This document shows, one piece after another, positions 7,136 through 14,509 of a stretch of 22,660 nt of DNA (positions are counted from its first letter, which is position 1; the number at the start of each line of letters is the position of its first letter). Made by a program: the position numbers and the translations under genes. The DNA lies in the NCBI GenBank assembly GCA_900540885.1, contig UQHJ01000040.1, positions 1 to 22,660 of the forward strand. The letters are read 5' to 3'. The notes under the pieces were generated by a model. The model was given only the letters and a program-made list of their open reading frames with translations, made no database searches and was not told where the DNA came from. This DNA is from an uncultured Prevotella sp. Its GTDB lineage: Bacteria; Bacteroidota; Bacteroidia; Bacteroidales; Bacteroidaceae.

Positions 7136-8500
7136 ATGACACATATTCTCCGCTATCTTTTTATGCAAAGAGCTATCATTATAATACTAGTTTTGCTCAC
7201 AAACTACAGTAATATAGCAGAAGCACAAACCGGTCACAACAAGCGTACTATACACCAACACGCTATGGTTAATAGGACCGAACTCATAGCGAAAAGTTTT
7301 GCGCAGAAATTAGACTCTCTTTACTTCATTGACAATAATAAACAAGCATCAGCAGACGCGATGACAGCGCCTTATTACATTTCGATTATTGGAGTTCCCG
7401 CACCTTACGAAAGCACCTTACGACGTCTATTCAATCTATCAGATAACGAACAGAGTACATATTCTGTTACCAATTCAATACTTGATGCAATATCACGAAC
7501 CGATCTTTACATGACAGAAGCTTGCATCAAGTTTCCCAAACTTACAACCAAAATACCCCAAACTAAAAGCGAAAATAGCGATCAAGAAGCTCCATCTATT
7601 ACGCCTGAGCTTACTCTGTCGGAACGATTTATCCCCAACGAAAAGGAACAAACCGCGCCTCCCCGTCCTCTTACAGAAGATGAGTTAGGAATAATTGTAC
7701 ATAAACCTAACTTTTGGAACTTTAAAACGAACTTTGCACTTCAGTTTACGCAAAACTACGTTTCTGACAACTGGTATAAAGGAGGTGAAAGCCACAATGC
7801 TCTACTTGCTTCGACTATCATTGAAGCCAACTATAACAATCAACGAAAGATTACTTTCGATAACAAGCTCGAAATGAAATTAGGTTTTCAAACCTCACAT
7901 AATGACAAAGAGCATAAATACAAAACAAACTCAGACCTTTTACGTTTAACGAACAAATTAGGGCTACGAGCCGTAAAGCATTGGTACTATACCGTCATGC
8001 TTCAAAGTTGGACACAATTTTATAAAGGATACAAATCAAACGACCCCAAAGTTTATTCCGACTTTATGTCTCCATTCGAGTCGCTACTTTCTGTCGGTAT
8101 GGACTTCCAGACTCAATCCAAAAACAATCGATTTAAAATCAACGCGACCCTATCGCCTATCGCACTAAAACTAAAATACGTTGACAGAAAACCACTGCGC
8201 GAAAGTTTTGGACTAAAAAAGGTGCAAAGTGCGAAATGGGAATATGGTTCAAACATTACGATTAACTATACATGGAATATTATTAAGAACGTAAGTTGGA
8301 CAGGACGCATATACTACTTTACCGACTATTCTTCCACACAGTTGGAATGGGAAAATACGTTTAATCTTTCTATTAATCGCTACCTTTCAGCACGTATATT
8401 CCTCTATCCAAGATATGACGATAGCCGTACACGAAAGGATGGACAATCAGATTTTGAATTTAACGAATTACTCTCATTAGGACTCAACTTAAACTTTTAA
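7136..8500 (+). CDS. DUF3078 domain-containing outer membrane protein
   Basis: A predicted exported protein of 454 residues. The start at 7136 gives a basic n-region, a hydrophobic core (IIIILVLL) and a likely signal peptidase site after AEA (about residue 30). Residues 31-180 are polar and of low conservation. From about 190 to the end the alternating aromatic/polar pattern (NFWNFKTNFALQFTQNYVS, NWYKGGESHN, KHWYYTVMLQSWTQFYKGY) fits DUF3078 and a beta-barrel, and the chain ends in an aromatic residue (LGLNLNF), as outer membrane barrels usually do. The function is not known. It diverges from the sigma gene and is followed by the stable-RNA operon. A partial -7 box (TATCTTCG, 7101-7108) lies upstream without a well-spaced -33. 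Confidence 0.87.
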   Translation: MTHILRYLFMQRAIIIILVLLTNYSNIAEAQTGHNKRTIHQHAMVNRTELIAKSFAQKLDSLYFIDNNKQASADAMTAPYYISIIGVPAPYESTLRRLFNLSDNEQSTYSVTNSILDAISRTDLYMTEACIKFPKLTTKIPQTKSENSDQEAPSITPELTLSERFIPNEKEQTAPPRPLTEDELGIIVHKPNFWNFKTNFALQFTQNYVSDNWYKGGESHNALLASTIIEANYNNQRKITFDNKLEMKLGFQTSHNDKEHKYKTNSDLLRLTNKLGLRAVKHWYYTVMLQSWTQFYKGYKSNDPKVYSDFMSPFESLLSVGMDFQTQSKNNRFKINATLSPIALKLKYVDRKPLRESFGLKKVQSAKWEYGSNITINYTWNIIKNVSWTGRIYYFTDYSSTQLEWENTFNLSINRYLSARIFLYPRYDDSRTRKDGQSDFEFNELLSLGLNLNF

Positions 8501-8579
8501 AAATACCACTCTTTATTTCCAACTAAGAGAGCAAAAATATAAAACTTTTCAACAAAAAGTAAAAAAAGGACTCTTTTAT

Positions 8580-8610
8580 TTTGGTTATATAAAAGAATAC
8601 ACTACCTTTG
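8580..8610 (+). promoter_or_regulatory. Promoter of the SRP RNA-tRNA operon
   Basis: TTTG (8580-8583), 19 bases, TACCTTTG (8603-8610): perfect matches to both boxes. Transcription should start near 8616, about 50 bases before the first closed SRP helix, so a short 5' leader is probably removed. The remainder of 8501-8669 holds no gene. Confidence 0.85.
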
Positions 8611-8669
8611 CACTCGCAAAAACGGAAAGACATAGTACTTCTTTAGGAGTGCAATCCTTCCTATTTATA

Positions 8670-8767
8670 TGGGTAAGTGCTGTACGGCCAGCTCCCTTCA
8701 AATCCTCCAGGGCTTGACCGCAGCAAAGGTAGTTGGTTGTAGCGGCGCGATACAGTTAGCTTACCCA
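8670..8767 (+). ncRNA. ffs: Signal recognition particle RNA (small bacterial type)
   Basis: A 98-base RNA closed by a perfect 8-bp terminal helix (TGGGTAAG 8670-8677 with CTTACCCA 8760-8767), followed by CTGTA/TACAG and CCAGCT/AGTTGG helices. The apical part carries CCAGGGCTTGACCGCAGCA, which corresponds to the Ffh-binding asymmetric loop region of 4.5S RNA (CAGG on one side, AGCA on the other). The apical loop differs from the GGAA tetraloop of E. coli. The RNA would pair with Ffh to target nascent membrane and exported proteins. Only 3 bases separate it from the first tRNA. Identification rests on these motifs and remembered Bacteroidota relatives; the exact ends are approximate. Confidence 0.85.
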
Positions 8768-8770
8768 CCC

Positions 8771-8844
8771 GCCTCTTTAGCTCAGTTGGCCAGAGCACGT
8801 GATTTGTAATCTCGGGGTCGTTGGTTCGAATCCGACAAGAGGCT
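8771..8844 (+). tRNA. tRNA-Thr (anticodon TGT)
   Basis: A complete cloverleaf: acceptor GCCTCTT/AAGAGGC, D stem GCTC/GAGC, anticodon loop TTTGTAA with TGT at 8805-8807, T stem GTTGG/CCGAC with loop TTCGAAT, discriminator T. CCA is not encoded. The anticodon stem CGTGA/TCTCG has one T:T mismatch at its middle pair. It should read ACA and, by wobble, other ACN codons. Confidence 0.96.
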
Positions 8845-8853
8845 CAACTTATC

Positions 8854-8926
8854 GCCGAAATGGCTCAGTTGGTAGAGCAATTCATTCGTAATGAATAGGT
8901 CGCGGGTTCGAGTCCCGCTTTCGGCT
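8854..8926 (+). tRNA. tRNA-Thr (anticodon CGT)
   Basis: A complete cloverleaf: acceptor GCCGAAA/TTTCGGC, D stem GCTC/GAGC, anticodon stem ATTCA/TGAAT with loop TTCGTAA and CGT at 8887-8889, T arm GCGGG/CCCGC with loop TTCGAGT, discriminator T. CCA is not encoded. It reads ACG. It lies 9 bases after the first tRNA-Thr in the same transcript. Confidence 0.96.
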
Positions 8927-8930
8927 CATA

Positions 8931-8963
8931 AAGGTAGTAACACTAGTGTTGCTATCTTTTTTT
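8931..8963 (+). terminator. Terminator of the stable-RNA operon
   Basis: A hairpin centred on AACACTAGTGTT (8939-8950), extended by AAGGTAG/CTATCTT with one G-T pair and one unpaired base per side, followed by a run of seven T. It starts 5 bases after the last tRNA. Confidence 0.88.
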
Positions 8964-8981
8964 GTATATACAACTCATTCC

Positions 8982-9082
8982 CCTTGCACTATATTGTCAT
9001 AAAATAGGCTGCGGCTCAGCAATGCAAATTGAAAGTTTTTTGAACTTTCATTTTGCATTGCGCTCACCTTGCACTATCTTTG
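8982..9082 (+). repeat. Promoter-carrying palindromic repeat upstream of purB
   Basis: One unit of a repeat family that recurs before map (13377-13591). CCTTGCACTAT occurs at 8982-8992 and again at 9067-9077, a period of 85 bases. Between them are a GGCTGCGGCTCAGCA block and a hairpin with 19-base arms (9019-9037 and 9043-9061, one mismatch) and a 5-base loop. The right arm contains the -33 box, and the second CCTTGCAC block runs into the -7 box. The upstream CCTTGCAC copy has a degraded -7 (TATATTGT). Confidence 0.8.
9052..9082 (+). promoter_or_regulatory. purB operon promoter
   Basis: TTTG (9052-9055) lies inside the right arm of the palindrome, followed by 19 bases and TATCTTTG (9075-9082). 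Both boxes are perfect. The leader to the purB ATG would be about 50 bases and contains a small CCCT/AGGG palindrome just before the start. Confidence 0.83.
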
Positions 9083-9137
9083 CACACAGAAAGCAATAAA
9101 CTAACATTAATCTCACCCTCTTTTAAGGGCTTACATC

Positions 9138-10484
9138 ATGGATTTGGACATTCTGACAGCAGTATCGCCTATTGACGGCCGTTACAGAGCCAAGACAGAA
9201 CCATTGGCTCCCTATTTTTCAGAATACGCACTGATGAAATATCGTGTGCGCGTTGAAATTGAGTATTTTATTACATTGTGCGAACTGCCACTTCCACAAT
9301 TAAAGGACTTTCCCCACGAACTTTTCGACACACTTCGGGGGATTTACCAAAACTTTTCTGAACAGAACGCAGCACGCGTTAAAGAGATTGAGAGCATTAC
9401 CAACCATGACGTAAAAGCCATTGAATACTTCATTAAAGAAGAATTCGACCGCATCGGTGGATTAGAAGCATTCAAAGAATTTATTCACTTCGGACTTACC
9501 TCACAAGACATCAACAACACCTCTTTTCCCCTCATGCTTAAAGAGGCAACACACCATGTCTACTTACCCCTATTACAAGAGCTTGTCGACCAACTCAACA
9601 CCTATGCTGAGGAATGGAAAGACATACCCATGCTTGCAAAGACACATGGTCAGCCCGCCTCTCCTACTCGTTTAGGCAAAGAGGTAAAAGTATTTGCTTA
9701 TCGTCTAGAACGTCAAATTGAATTGCTTAAGGCTTGTCCCATGACAGCCAAGTTTGGTGGTGCTACAGGCAATTTTAATGCACACCACGTAGCCTATCCC
9801 GAATTCGATTGGAGAGCATTTGGCCGCAAGTTCGTTAGCGAAAAGCTTGGACTCGAAAGAGAAGAATACACTACCCAAATTAGCAACTACGACAACATGG
9901 CAGCACTATTCGATGCCATGAAGCGTATCAATACCATTATCATTGACATGGATCGCGACTTCTGGCAATACGTGTCAATGGAATACTTTAAGCAACGCAT
10001 CAAACAAGGCGAAGTAGGTTCAAGCGCCATGCCTCACAAAGTCAACCCTATTGACTTTGAAAACTCTGAAGGCAACCTCGGCCTTGCAAATGCCATACTT
10101 GAACACCTCAGCCGCAAACTCCCCATTAGCAGACTGCAACGCGATCTCACCGACTCTACCGTAATTCGAAATATCGGTGTGCCCATGGGACACATGCTTA
10201 TTGCGCTCCAAAGTTCACTAAAAGGATTACGCAAACTCCTGCTACACGAAGAGAGCATTCGTCGCGACCTTGACAACTGCTGGGCTGTAGTAGCCGAAGC
10301 AATACAAACTATCCTTCGCCGCGAAGCCTATCCTCATCCCTACGAAGCGTTGAAAGCACTAACGCGTACGAATGAGGCTATAACAGAAGAAAGAATTCAT
10401 AACTTTATACAAGGCCTTGAAGTAAGTCCTGCCGTGAAGGCAGAACTCATGGCCATCACCCCTCACAACTACACGGGGCTTTAA
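9138..10484 (+). CDS. purB: Adenylosuccinate lyase
   Basis: A cytoplasmic enzyme of 448 residues that removes fumarate from SAICAR and from adenylosuccinate, two steps of purine and AMP synthesis. It belongs to the fumarase/aspartase superfamily. Visible motifs are SPIDGRYR (10-17), the TSQDINNT block (121-128), KTHGQPASPT with the catalytic His (170), GGATGNFNAH, and the flexible signature loop GSSAMPHKVNPIDFENSEGN (294-313) with the catalytic Ser. Length and ends are normal for the family. It is the first gene of a probable purB-rluB-asnS operon: a 50-base gap to rluB holds only a small hairpin, and the first good terminator is after asnS. Confidence 0.98.
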   Translation: MDLDILTAVSPIDGRYRAKTEPLAPYFSEYALMKYRVRVEIEYFITLCELPLPQLKDFPHELFDTLRGIYQNFSEQNAARVKEIESITNHDVKAIEYFIKEEFDRIGGLEAFKEFIHFGLTSQDINNTSFPLMLKEATHHVYLPLLQELVDQLNTYAEEWKDIPMLAKTHGQPASPTRLGKEVKVFAYRLERQIELLKACPMTAKFGGATGNFNAHHVAYPEFDWRAFGRKFVSEKLGLEREEYTTQISNYDNMAALFDAMKRINTIIIDMDRDFWQYVSMEYFKQRIKQGEVGSSAMPHKVNPIDFENSEGNLGLANAILEHLSRKLPISRLQRDLTDSTVIRNIGVPMGHMLIALQSSLKGLRKLLLHEESIRRDLDNCWAVVAEAIQTILRREAYPHPYEALKALTRTNEAITEERIHNFIQGLEVSPAVKAELMAITPHNYTGL

Positions 10485-10491
10485 ACAACAC

Positions 10492-10507
10492 GCATTCGTG
10501 AGAATGC
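10492..10507 (+). other. Small hairpin between purB and rluB
   Basis: GCATTC, loop GTGA, GAATGC: a perfect 6-bp stem 7 bases after the purB stop. No T run follows, so it is unlikely to be a full terminator. It may stabilise the purB 3' end or lower expression of downstream genes. Confidence 0.5.
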
Positions 10508-10534
10508 TATTTATCACTTCAAACAAACAACACT

Positions 10535-11833
10535 ATGAGTGACGACTTTTACAGAAACAGCGACAATAGCCGCGATGGCTACAGATCGCAACAAGAGAAC
10601 AATTCAAACGGAAACCGCCCCAATCGTCCACGCTTTAATCGTGGAAACGCGATAAGTAGCAATAATTACAACGCACGAAACGAAGGAGGCTACCGTCCAC
10701 GCTATAATGCAGACAATTCTCGATCTTATCAGAATAGAGAAGAAGGTGGCTATCGTCCACGCTACAATCAAAACAAAGGTGGCTATCAACAACGCAGCGA
10801 CAATCGTTGGAATGGTGGCAAGTCACGCTACGGCCAAAACTACGGACAGAACAATGGTGGTGGATATCGTCAAAATGGAGGCGGCTATCGCCCACGCTAC
10901 AACCAACAAGGCTCTGGTTACGAAACTGAAGGTGGCTACCGCGGAAGTTATCAACAAAGTAGCGGTGGGTATCGTTCACAACAAAGCACTGGCGGCTACA
11001 ATCGTACCACAGGTGGCTACAATCGTCAGCCACAACGCCGCGCAGGCTACGACCCACATGCCAAATATTCACAAAAAAAGCGCTTAGAATATAAAGAGGA
11101 GAACTACGACCCTACAGTACCCATGCGACTCAACAAATTCCTTGCTAACGCTGGAGTTTGCTCTCGCCGTGATGCTGATAAATACATCGAAGCAGGTGTA
11201 GTAAGCGTGAATGGTGTAGTCGTTACAGAATTAGGCACAAAGGTGTTGCGCACTGACGAAATTAAATTCCATGACAATCCCGTCAACATCGAAAAGAAAG
11301 TCTACGTCTTACTCAATAAACCCAAAGGTTACGTAACCACGAGTGACGATCCACAAAATCGTAAGACCGTTATGGACCTCGTTCACAACGCCTGCCCCGA
11401 GCGCATCTATCCCGTAGGACGACTCGACCGCAATACAACAGGTGTACTCCTTCTTACCAACGACGGAGAGTTAGCCTCAAAGCTCACCCACCCCAAGTTT
11501 TTAAAGAAGAAGATATACCACGTAACTACCGACCAAAATGTATCAGCTGCCGACCTTCGCCAAATAGCTGAAGGCATTACACTTGAAGACGGTGAAATCA
11601 AAGCCGACGAAATAGAATACGCCTCAGCTACTGACAAGAAGCAAGTAGGCATCGAAATCCATAGCGGTAAGAATCGCATCGTACGCCGCATCTTCGAAAG
11701 TTTGGGCTATCACGTCGTAAAGCTCGACCGCGTATACTTCGCTGGACTCACTAAGAAGAACGTGCGCCGCGGAGACTGGCGTTACCTCACCGAGAAGGAA
11801 GTGCAAATGCTTCGTATGGGAGCCTTCGAATAA
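10535..11833 (+). CDS. rluB: RsuA/RluB-family rRNA pseudouridine synthase with GGY-rich extension
   Basis: A protein of 432 residues in three parts. Residues 1-190 are low-complexity, rich in G, Y, R, N and Q and almost free of hydrophobic residues, with GGYRPRYN repeated at 51-58, 71-78 and 116-123 and many shorter GGY units. Residues about 196-250 are an S4 RNA-binding domain (MRLNKFLANAGVCSRRDADK). Residues about 256-430 are the RsuA/RluB/RluE/RluF catalytic domain, with the active-site aspartate D298 in GRLDRNTTGVLLLTND and the KNRIVRRIFE motif. The enzyme isomerises a uridine in rRNA; RluB (23S) is the likeliest assignment, but the exact target cannot be told from sequence. The tail resembles RGG/GGY RNA-binding regions and is a known habit of this phylum. 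Fifteen bases separate it from asnS, supporting an operon. Confidence 0.92.
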   Translation: MSDDFYRNSDNSRDGYRSQQENNSNGNRPNRPRFNRGNAISSNNYNARNEGGYRPRYNADNSRSYQNREEGGYRPRYNQNKGGYQQRSDNRWNGGKSRYGQNYGQNNGGGYRQNGGGYRPRYNQQGSGYETEGGYRGSYQQSSGGYRSQQSTGGYNRTTGGYNRQPQRRAGYDPHAKYSQKKRLEYKEENYDPTVPMRLNKFLANAGVCSRRDADKYIEAGVVSVNGVVVTELGTKVLRTDEIKFHDNPVNIEKKVYVLLNKPKGYVTTSDDPQNRKTVMDLVHNACPERIYPVGRLDRNTTGVLLLTNDGELASKLTHPKFLKKKIYHVTTDQNVSAADLRQIAEGITLEDGEIKADEIEYASATDKKQVGIEIHSGKNRIVRRIFESLGYHVVKLDRVYFAGLTKKNVRRGDWRYLTEKEVQMLRMGAFE

Positions 11834-11848
11834 CACAAAAACTCATTT

Positions 11849-13267
11849 ATGAAACGAACAAAGATTATAGACGTACTCCGCAGCACTAACTATGGTGTCG
11901 AAGTATGCGTTAAAGGTTGGGTACGTACCCGCCGCGGCAGTAAGTCTGTCAACTTTATAGCCCTCAACGATGGCAGCACGATTAAGAACGTACAAGTCGT
12001 TGCAGACGTTGAGAAGTTTGATGCCGAAACTATCAAACTCATCACTACTGGAGCATGCCTCAGCGTAGAAGGCACACTCGTACAGAGCCAAGGCGCAGGA
12101 CAAAGCGTTGAAATTCAAGCCAACAAAATAGACGTTTTAGGTACGTGCGGTGCTGACTACCCCATGCAAAAGAAAGGACAGAGCTTTGAATACATGCGTC
12201 AATACGCTCACTTACGTCTACGCACCAACACATTCGGTGCCGTAATGCGTATTCGCCACAACATGGCTATGGCCATTCACACCTACTTCCACCAACACGG
12301 CTACTACTACTTCAACACGCCTCTCATTACTGCATCTGACTGCGAAGGAGCTGGTCAAATGTTCCAAGTTACAACGAAGAACCTTTACGACTTGAAGAAG
12401 GACGAGAATGGCAAGATTGACTACTCTGACGATTTCTTTGGGAAACAGACCTCTCTCACCGTTAGCGGGCAGTTAGAGGGTGAATTAGGAGCTACCGCCT
12501 TGGGCGCTATCTACACATTTGGCCCCACATTCCGTGCCGAAAACTCTAACACACCACGCCACTTGGCAGAGTTTTGGATGATCGAACCTGAAGTAGCCTT
12601 TATGGACATGGCCGAACTCATGGAGTTAGAAGAAGACTTCATTAAGTTCTGCATACGTTGGGCACTCGATAACTGTAAGGACGACCTCGAGTTCCTCAAC
12701 AAGATGATAGACAAGGGACTTATTGAGCGACTCGAAGGCGTACTCAATGCCGACTTCGTTCACTTACCTTACACCGAAGGCATTCGCATACTCCAAGAAG
12801 CCATTGCAAAGGGTAAGAAGTTCGAGTTCCCTTGCGAATGGGGTGACGACTTGGCCTCTGAACACGAACGTTACCTCGTAGAGGAATACTTCAAGAAGCC
12901 TGTCATCATGACCAATTACCCCAAGGCCATCAAAGCCTTCTATATGAAGATAGACGAAGAGGAGTCAGGCTTTGGAGGCAAGAGCGGACAGACCGTACAA
13001 GGTACCGATGTACTCTTCCCTCAAATAGGTGAAATCATCGGTGGTAGCGTTCGCGAAGAGAGTTATGACAAGTTGATGAACGAAATCGAAGAGCGTCATA
13101 TTCCGATGAAAGATATGACTTGGTATCTCGACACGCGTAAATATGGTTCATGTCCTCACGCAGGTTTTGGTCTCGGCTTCGAACGTCTTATTCTCTTCGT
13201 TACAGGTATGCAAAACATTCGCGATGTCATTCCATTCCCTCGTACTCCTAAGTCTGCGGAATTCTAA
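11849..13267 (+). CDS. asnS: Asparagine-tRNA ligase
   Basis: A class IIb aminoacyl-tRNA synthetase of 472 residues that charges tRNA-Asn with asparagine. The N-terminal OB-fold anticodon-binding domain covers about 1-105 (VCVKGWVRTRRGSKSVNFIA). The catalytic domain follows, with motif 2 in FRAENSNTPRHLAEFWMIEP (228-247) and motif 3 in GFGLGFERLILF (439-450). AENSNTPRHLAEFWMIEPE is the AsnRS form and distinguishes it from AspRS. Length and ends are normal. It is the last gene of the purB-rluB-asnS operon, followed by a strong terminator. Confidence 0.97.
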   Translation: MKRTKIIDVLRSTNYGVEVCVKGWVRTRRGSKSVNFIALNDGSTIKNVQVVADVEKFDAETIKLITTGACLSVEGTLVQSQGAGQSVEIQANKIDVLGTCGADYPMQKKGQSFEYMRQYAHLRLRTNTFGAVMRIRHNMAMAIHTYFHQHGYYYFNTPLITASDCEGAGQMFQVTTKNLYDLKKDENGKIDYSDDFFGKQTSLTVSGQLEGELGATALGAIYTFGPTFRAENSNTPRHLAEFWMIEPEVAFMDMAELMELEEDFIKFCIRWALDNCKDDLEFLNKMIDKGLIERLEGVLNADFVHLPYTEGIRILQEAIAKGKKFEFPCEWGDDLASEHERYLVEEYFKKPVIMTNYPKAIKAFYMKIDEEESGFGGKSGQTVQGTDVLFPQIGEIIGGSVREESYDKLMNEIEERHIPMKDMTWYLDTRKYGSCPHAGFGLGFERLILFVTGMQNIRDVIPFPRTPKSAEF

Positions 13268-13291
13268 TCTACATTATAACTAATCCATAAG

Positions 13292-13333
13292 AAAAGTTGC
13301 AACTCAAGTACTCACTTGAGTTGCAACTTTTTT
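13292..13333 (+). terminator. Terminator after asnS
   Basis: A perfect 17-bp stem (AAAAGTTGCAACTCAAG, 13292-13308, with 13315-13331) and a 6-base loop, ending in six T. It lies 25 bases after the asnS stop. Confidence 0.92.
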
Positions 13334-13376
13334 AGTATTTACATTTTCAGCAAAAGAGGTTGTAAGACTCTTTTTA

Positions 13377-13590
13377 ACTTTCATTTTGCTCTTCTCTCAC
13401 CTTGCTCTAACTTTTCTAACGGCTAGTTAGACGGCGGCTCGGCAGAGAAAATGAAAGTTTTTTGACTTTCATTTTGCTCTTCTCTCGCCTTGCACTAACT
13501 TTTCTAACGGCTAGTTAGGCGGCGGCTCGGCAGAGAAAATGAAAGTTTTTTGACTTTCATTTTGCTCTTCTCTCGCCTTGCACTAACTTT
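13377..13590 (+). repeat. Tandem 88-bp promoter-like repeats upstream of map
   Basis: Two full units (13377-13464 and 13465-13552) and a 38-base partial third (13553-13590), nearly identical, with a period of exactly 88. Each starts with ACTTTCATTTTGCTCTTCTC, then a CTC(A/G)CCTTGC block, TAACTTT, a CTAAC/GTTAG mini-hairpin, GGCGGCTCGGCAGAG, and AAAATGAAAGT, which pairs with the ACTTTCATTTT of the next unit. Units 1 and 2 carry TTTG-N19-TAACTTTT, one base short of a perfect promoter. The last unit runs into a perfect one. The left end is degraded near 13371. With the terminator, this accounts for the 360-base gap between asnS and map. Confidence 0.9.
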
Positions 13591-13591
13591 G
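13561..13591 (+). promoter_or_regulatory. map operon promoter
   Basis: TTTG (13561-13564), 19 bases, TAACTTTG (13584-13591): both boxes perfect, formed by the last, partial unit of the 88-bp array. The leader is about 30 bases and contains GTGGCT/AGCCAC (13599-13604 and 13608-13613), a small hairpin just before the start region. Confidence 0.83.
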
Positions 13592-13627
13592 CACTGCAGT
13601 GGCTAAGAGCCACTACACATTCAGAAT

Positions 13628-14485
13628 ATGTTCAAAAGAAAAATCAGAAATTGGTACATACCAAAGGGGCAAGAGCCTACAGATTTTGACAAGAAAATAT
13701 TGAGTTTTCAAAATCACGGAGAACTCGTTCCTACACGCAACCTCATCAAGACGCCAGAACAAATCGAAGGTATTAAGCGCTCATGTAAAGTTAACACCGG
13801 AGTGCTCGACCTCGTAGAAAAAGAAATTCATGCAGGCATGAGCACTGCCGACATCGATAAACTCGTTTACGATTATACGGTTTCGCACGGAGCAATACCC
13901 GCACCTCTTAATTACGAGGGCTTTCCCAAGAGTGTATGTACAAGCATAAACGAAGTCGTATGTCATGGCATTCCCTCCGAGTTCGAAGTACTTGAAGAGG
14001 GCGACATCATCAACGTTGACGTTAGTACTATACTTGACGGCTACTATAGCGACGCTTCACGCATGTTTATTATAGGCAAGACTTCGCCTGAGAAGGAGAA
14101 ACTCGTCCGAGTAACGAAAGAATGTCTTGAGATTGGTGCCGAAGCAGCCAAACCATGGGGCTTTGTAGGCGATATAGGCAAGGCAATAGAAAAGCATGCC
14201 AAGAAGAATGGTTTCAGCGTTGTACGCGACTTATGCGGACATGGTGTTGGACTTGAATTTCACGAAGAACCAGAAGTTGACCATTACAACACTCACCGAC
14301 ATGGCATGTTACTCGTTCCTGGCATGGTGTTTACCATCGAACCAATGATTAACATGGGCGATTGGCACGTATTCATCGACGAAGAAGATGGTTGGACGGT
14401 TGTAACTGAAGACGAACTTCCTTCGGCGCAATGGGAACACACGTTCCTCATGACGGAAGATGGCCTTGAAGTGCTCACCTACTAA
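13628..14485 (+). CDS. map: Methionine aminopeptidase, type I
   Basis: A cytoplasmic metalloenzyme of 285 residues that removes the initiator methionine from new proteins. The pita-bread fold ligands are all visible: D131 (INVDVS), D142 (YYSDASRMF), H205 (CGHGVGLEFHE), E238 (FTIEPM) and E270 (AQWEHTF), plus the substrate-contacting H113 (VCHGIP). Residues 1-40 form an extension (MFKRKIRNWYIPKGQ) beyond the roughly 250-residue minimal enzyme, usual in related bacteria and not zinc-binding. It is the first gene of a probable map-tsaD-cinA operon, with a 24-base gap to tsaD. Confidence 0.97.
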   Translation: MFKRKIRNWYIPKGQEPTDFDKKILSFQNHGELVPTRNLIKTPEQIEGIKRSCKVNTGVLDLVEKEIHAGMSTADIDKLVYDYTVSHGAIPAPLNYEGFPKSVCTSINEVVCHGIPSEFEVLEEGDIINVDVSTILDGYYSDASRMFIIGKTSPEKEKLVRVTKECLEIGAEAAKPWGFVGDIGKAIEKHAKKNGFSVVRDLCGHGVGLEFHEEPEVDHYNTHRHGMLLVPGMVFTIEPMINMGDWHVFIDEEDGWTVVTEDELPSAQWEHTFLMTEDGLEVLTY

Positions 14486-14509
14486 CTCTATTACTTTTCA
14501 ATAAACTGC

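Noticed and set aside
8501..8579. Terminator for the DUF3078 gene
   Set aside because: Only a weak CTCTT/AAGAG pairing with a 12-base loop and no good T run is visible, so no feature was called.
10635..11087. Long open frames on both strands across the rluB N-terminal region
   Set aside because: They arise from the repetitive GGY-coding DNA, where other frames also lack stops. The composition (His/Val/Ala/Thr-rich repeats) mirrors the repeat and not a real protein.
13377..13590. CRISPR-like array
   Set aside because: The units are contiguous 88-bp direct repeats without unique spacers, contain promoter boxes, and no cas gene is nearby.
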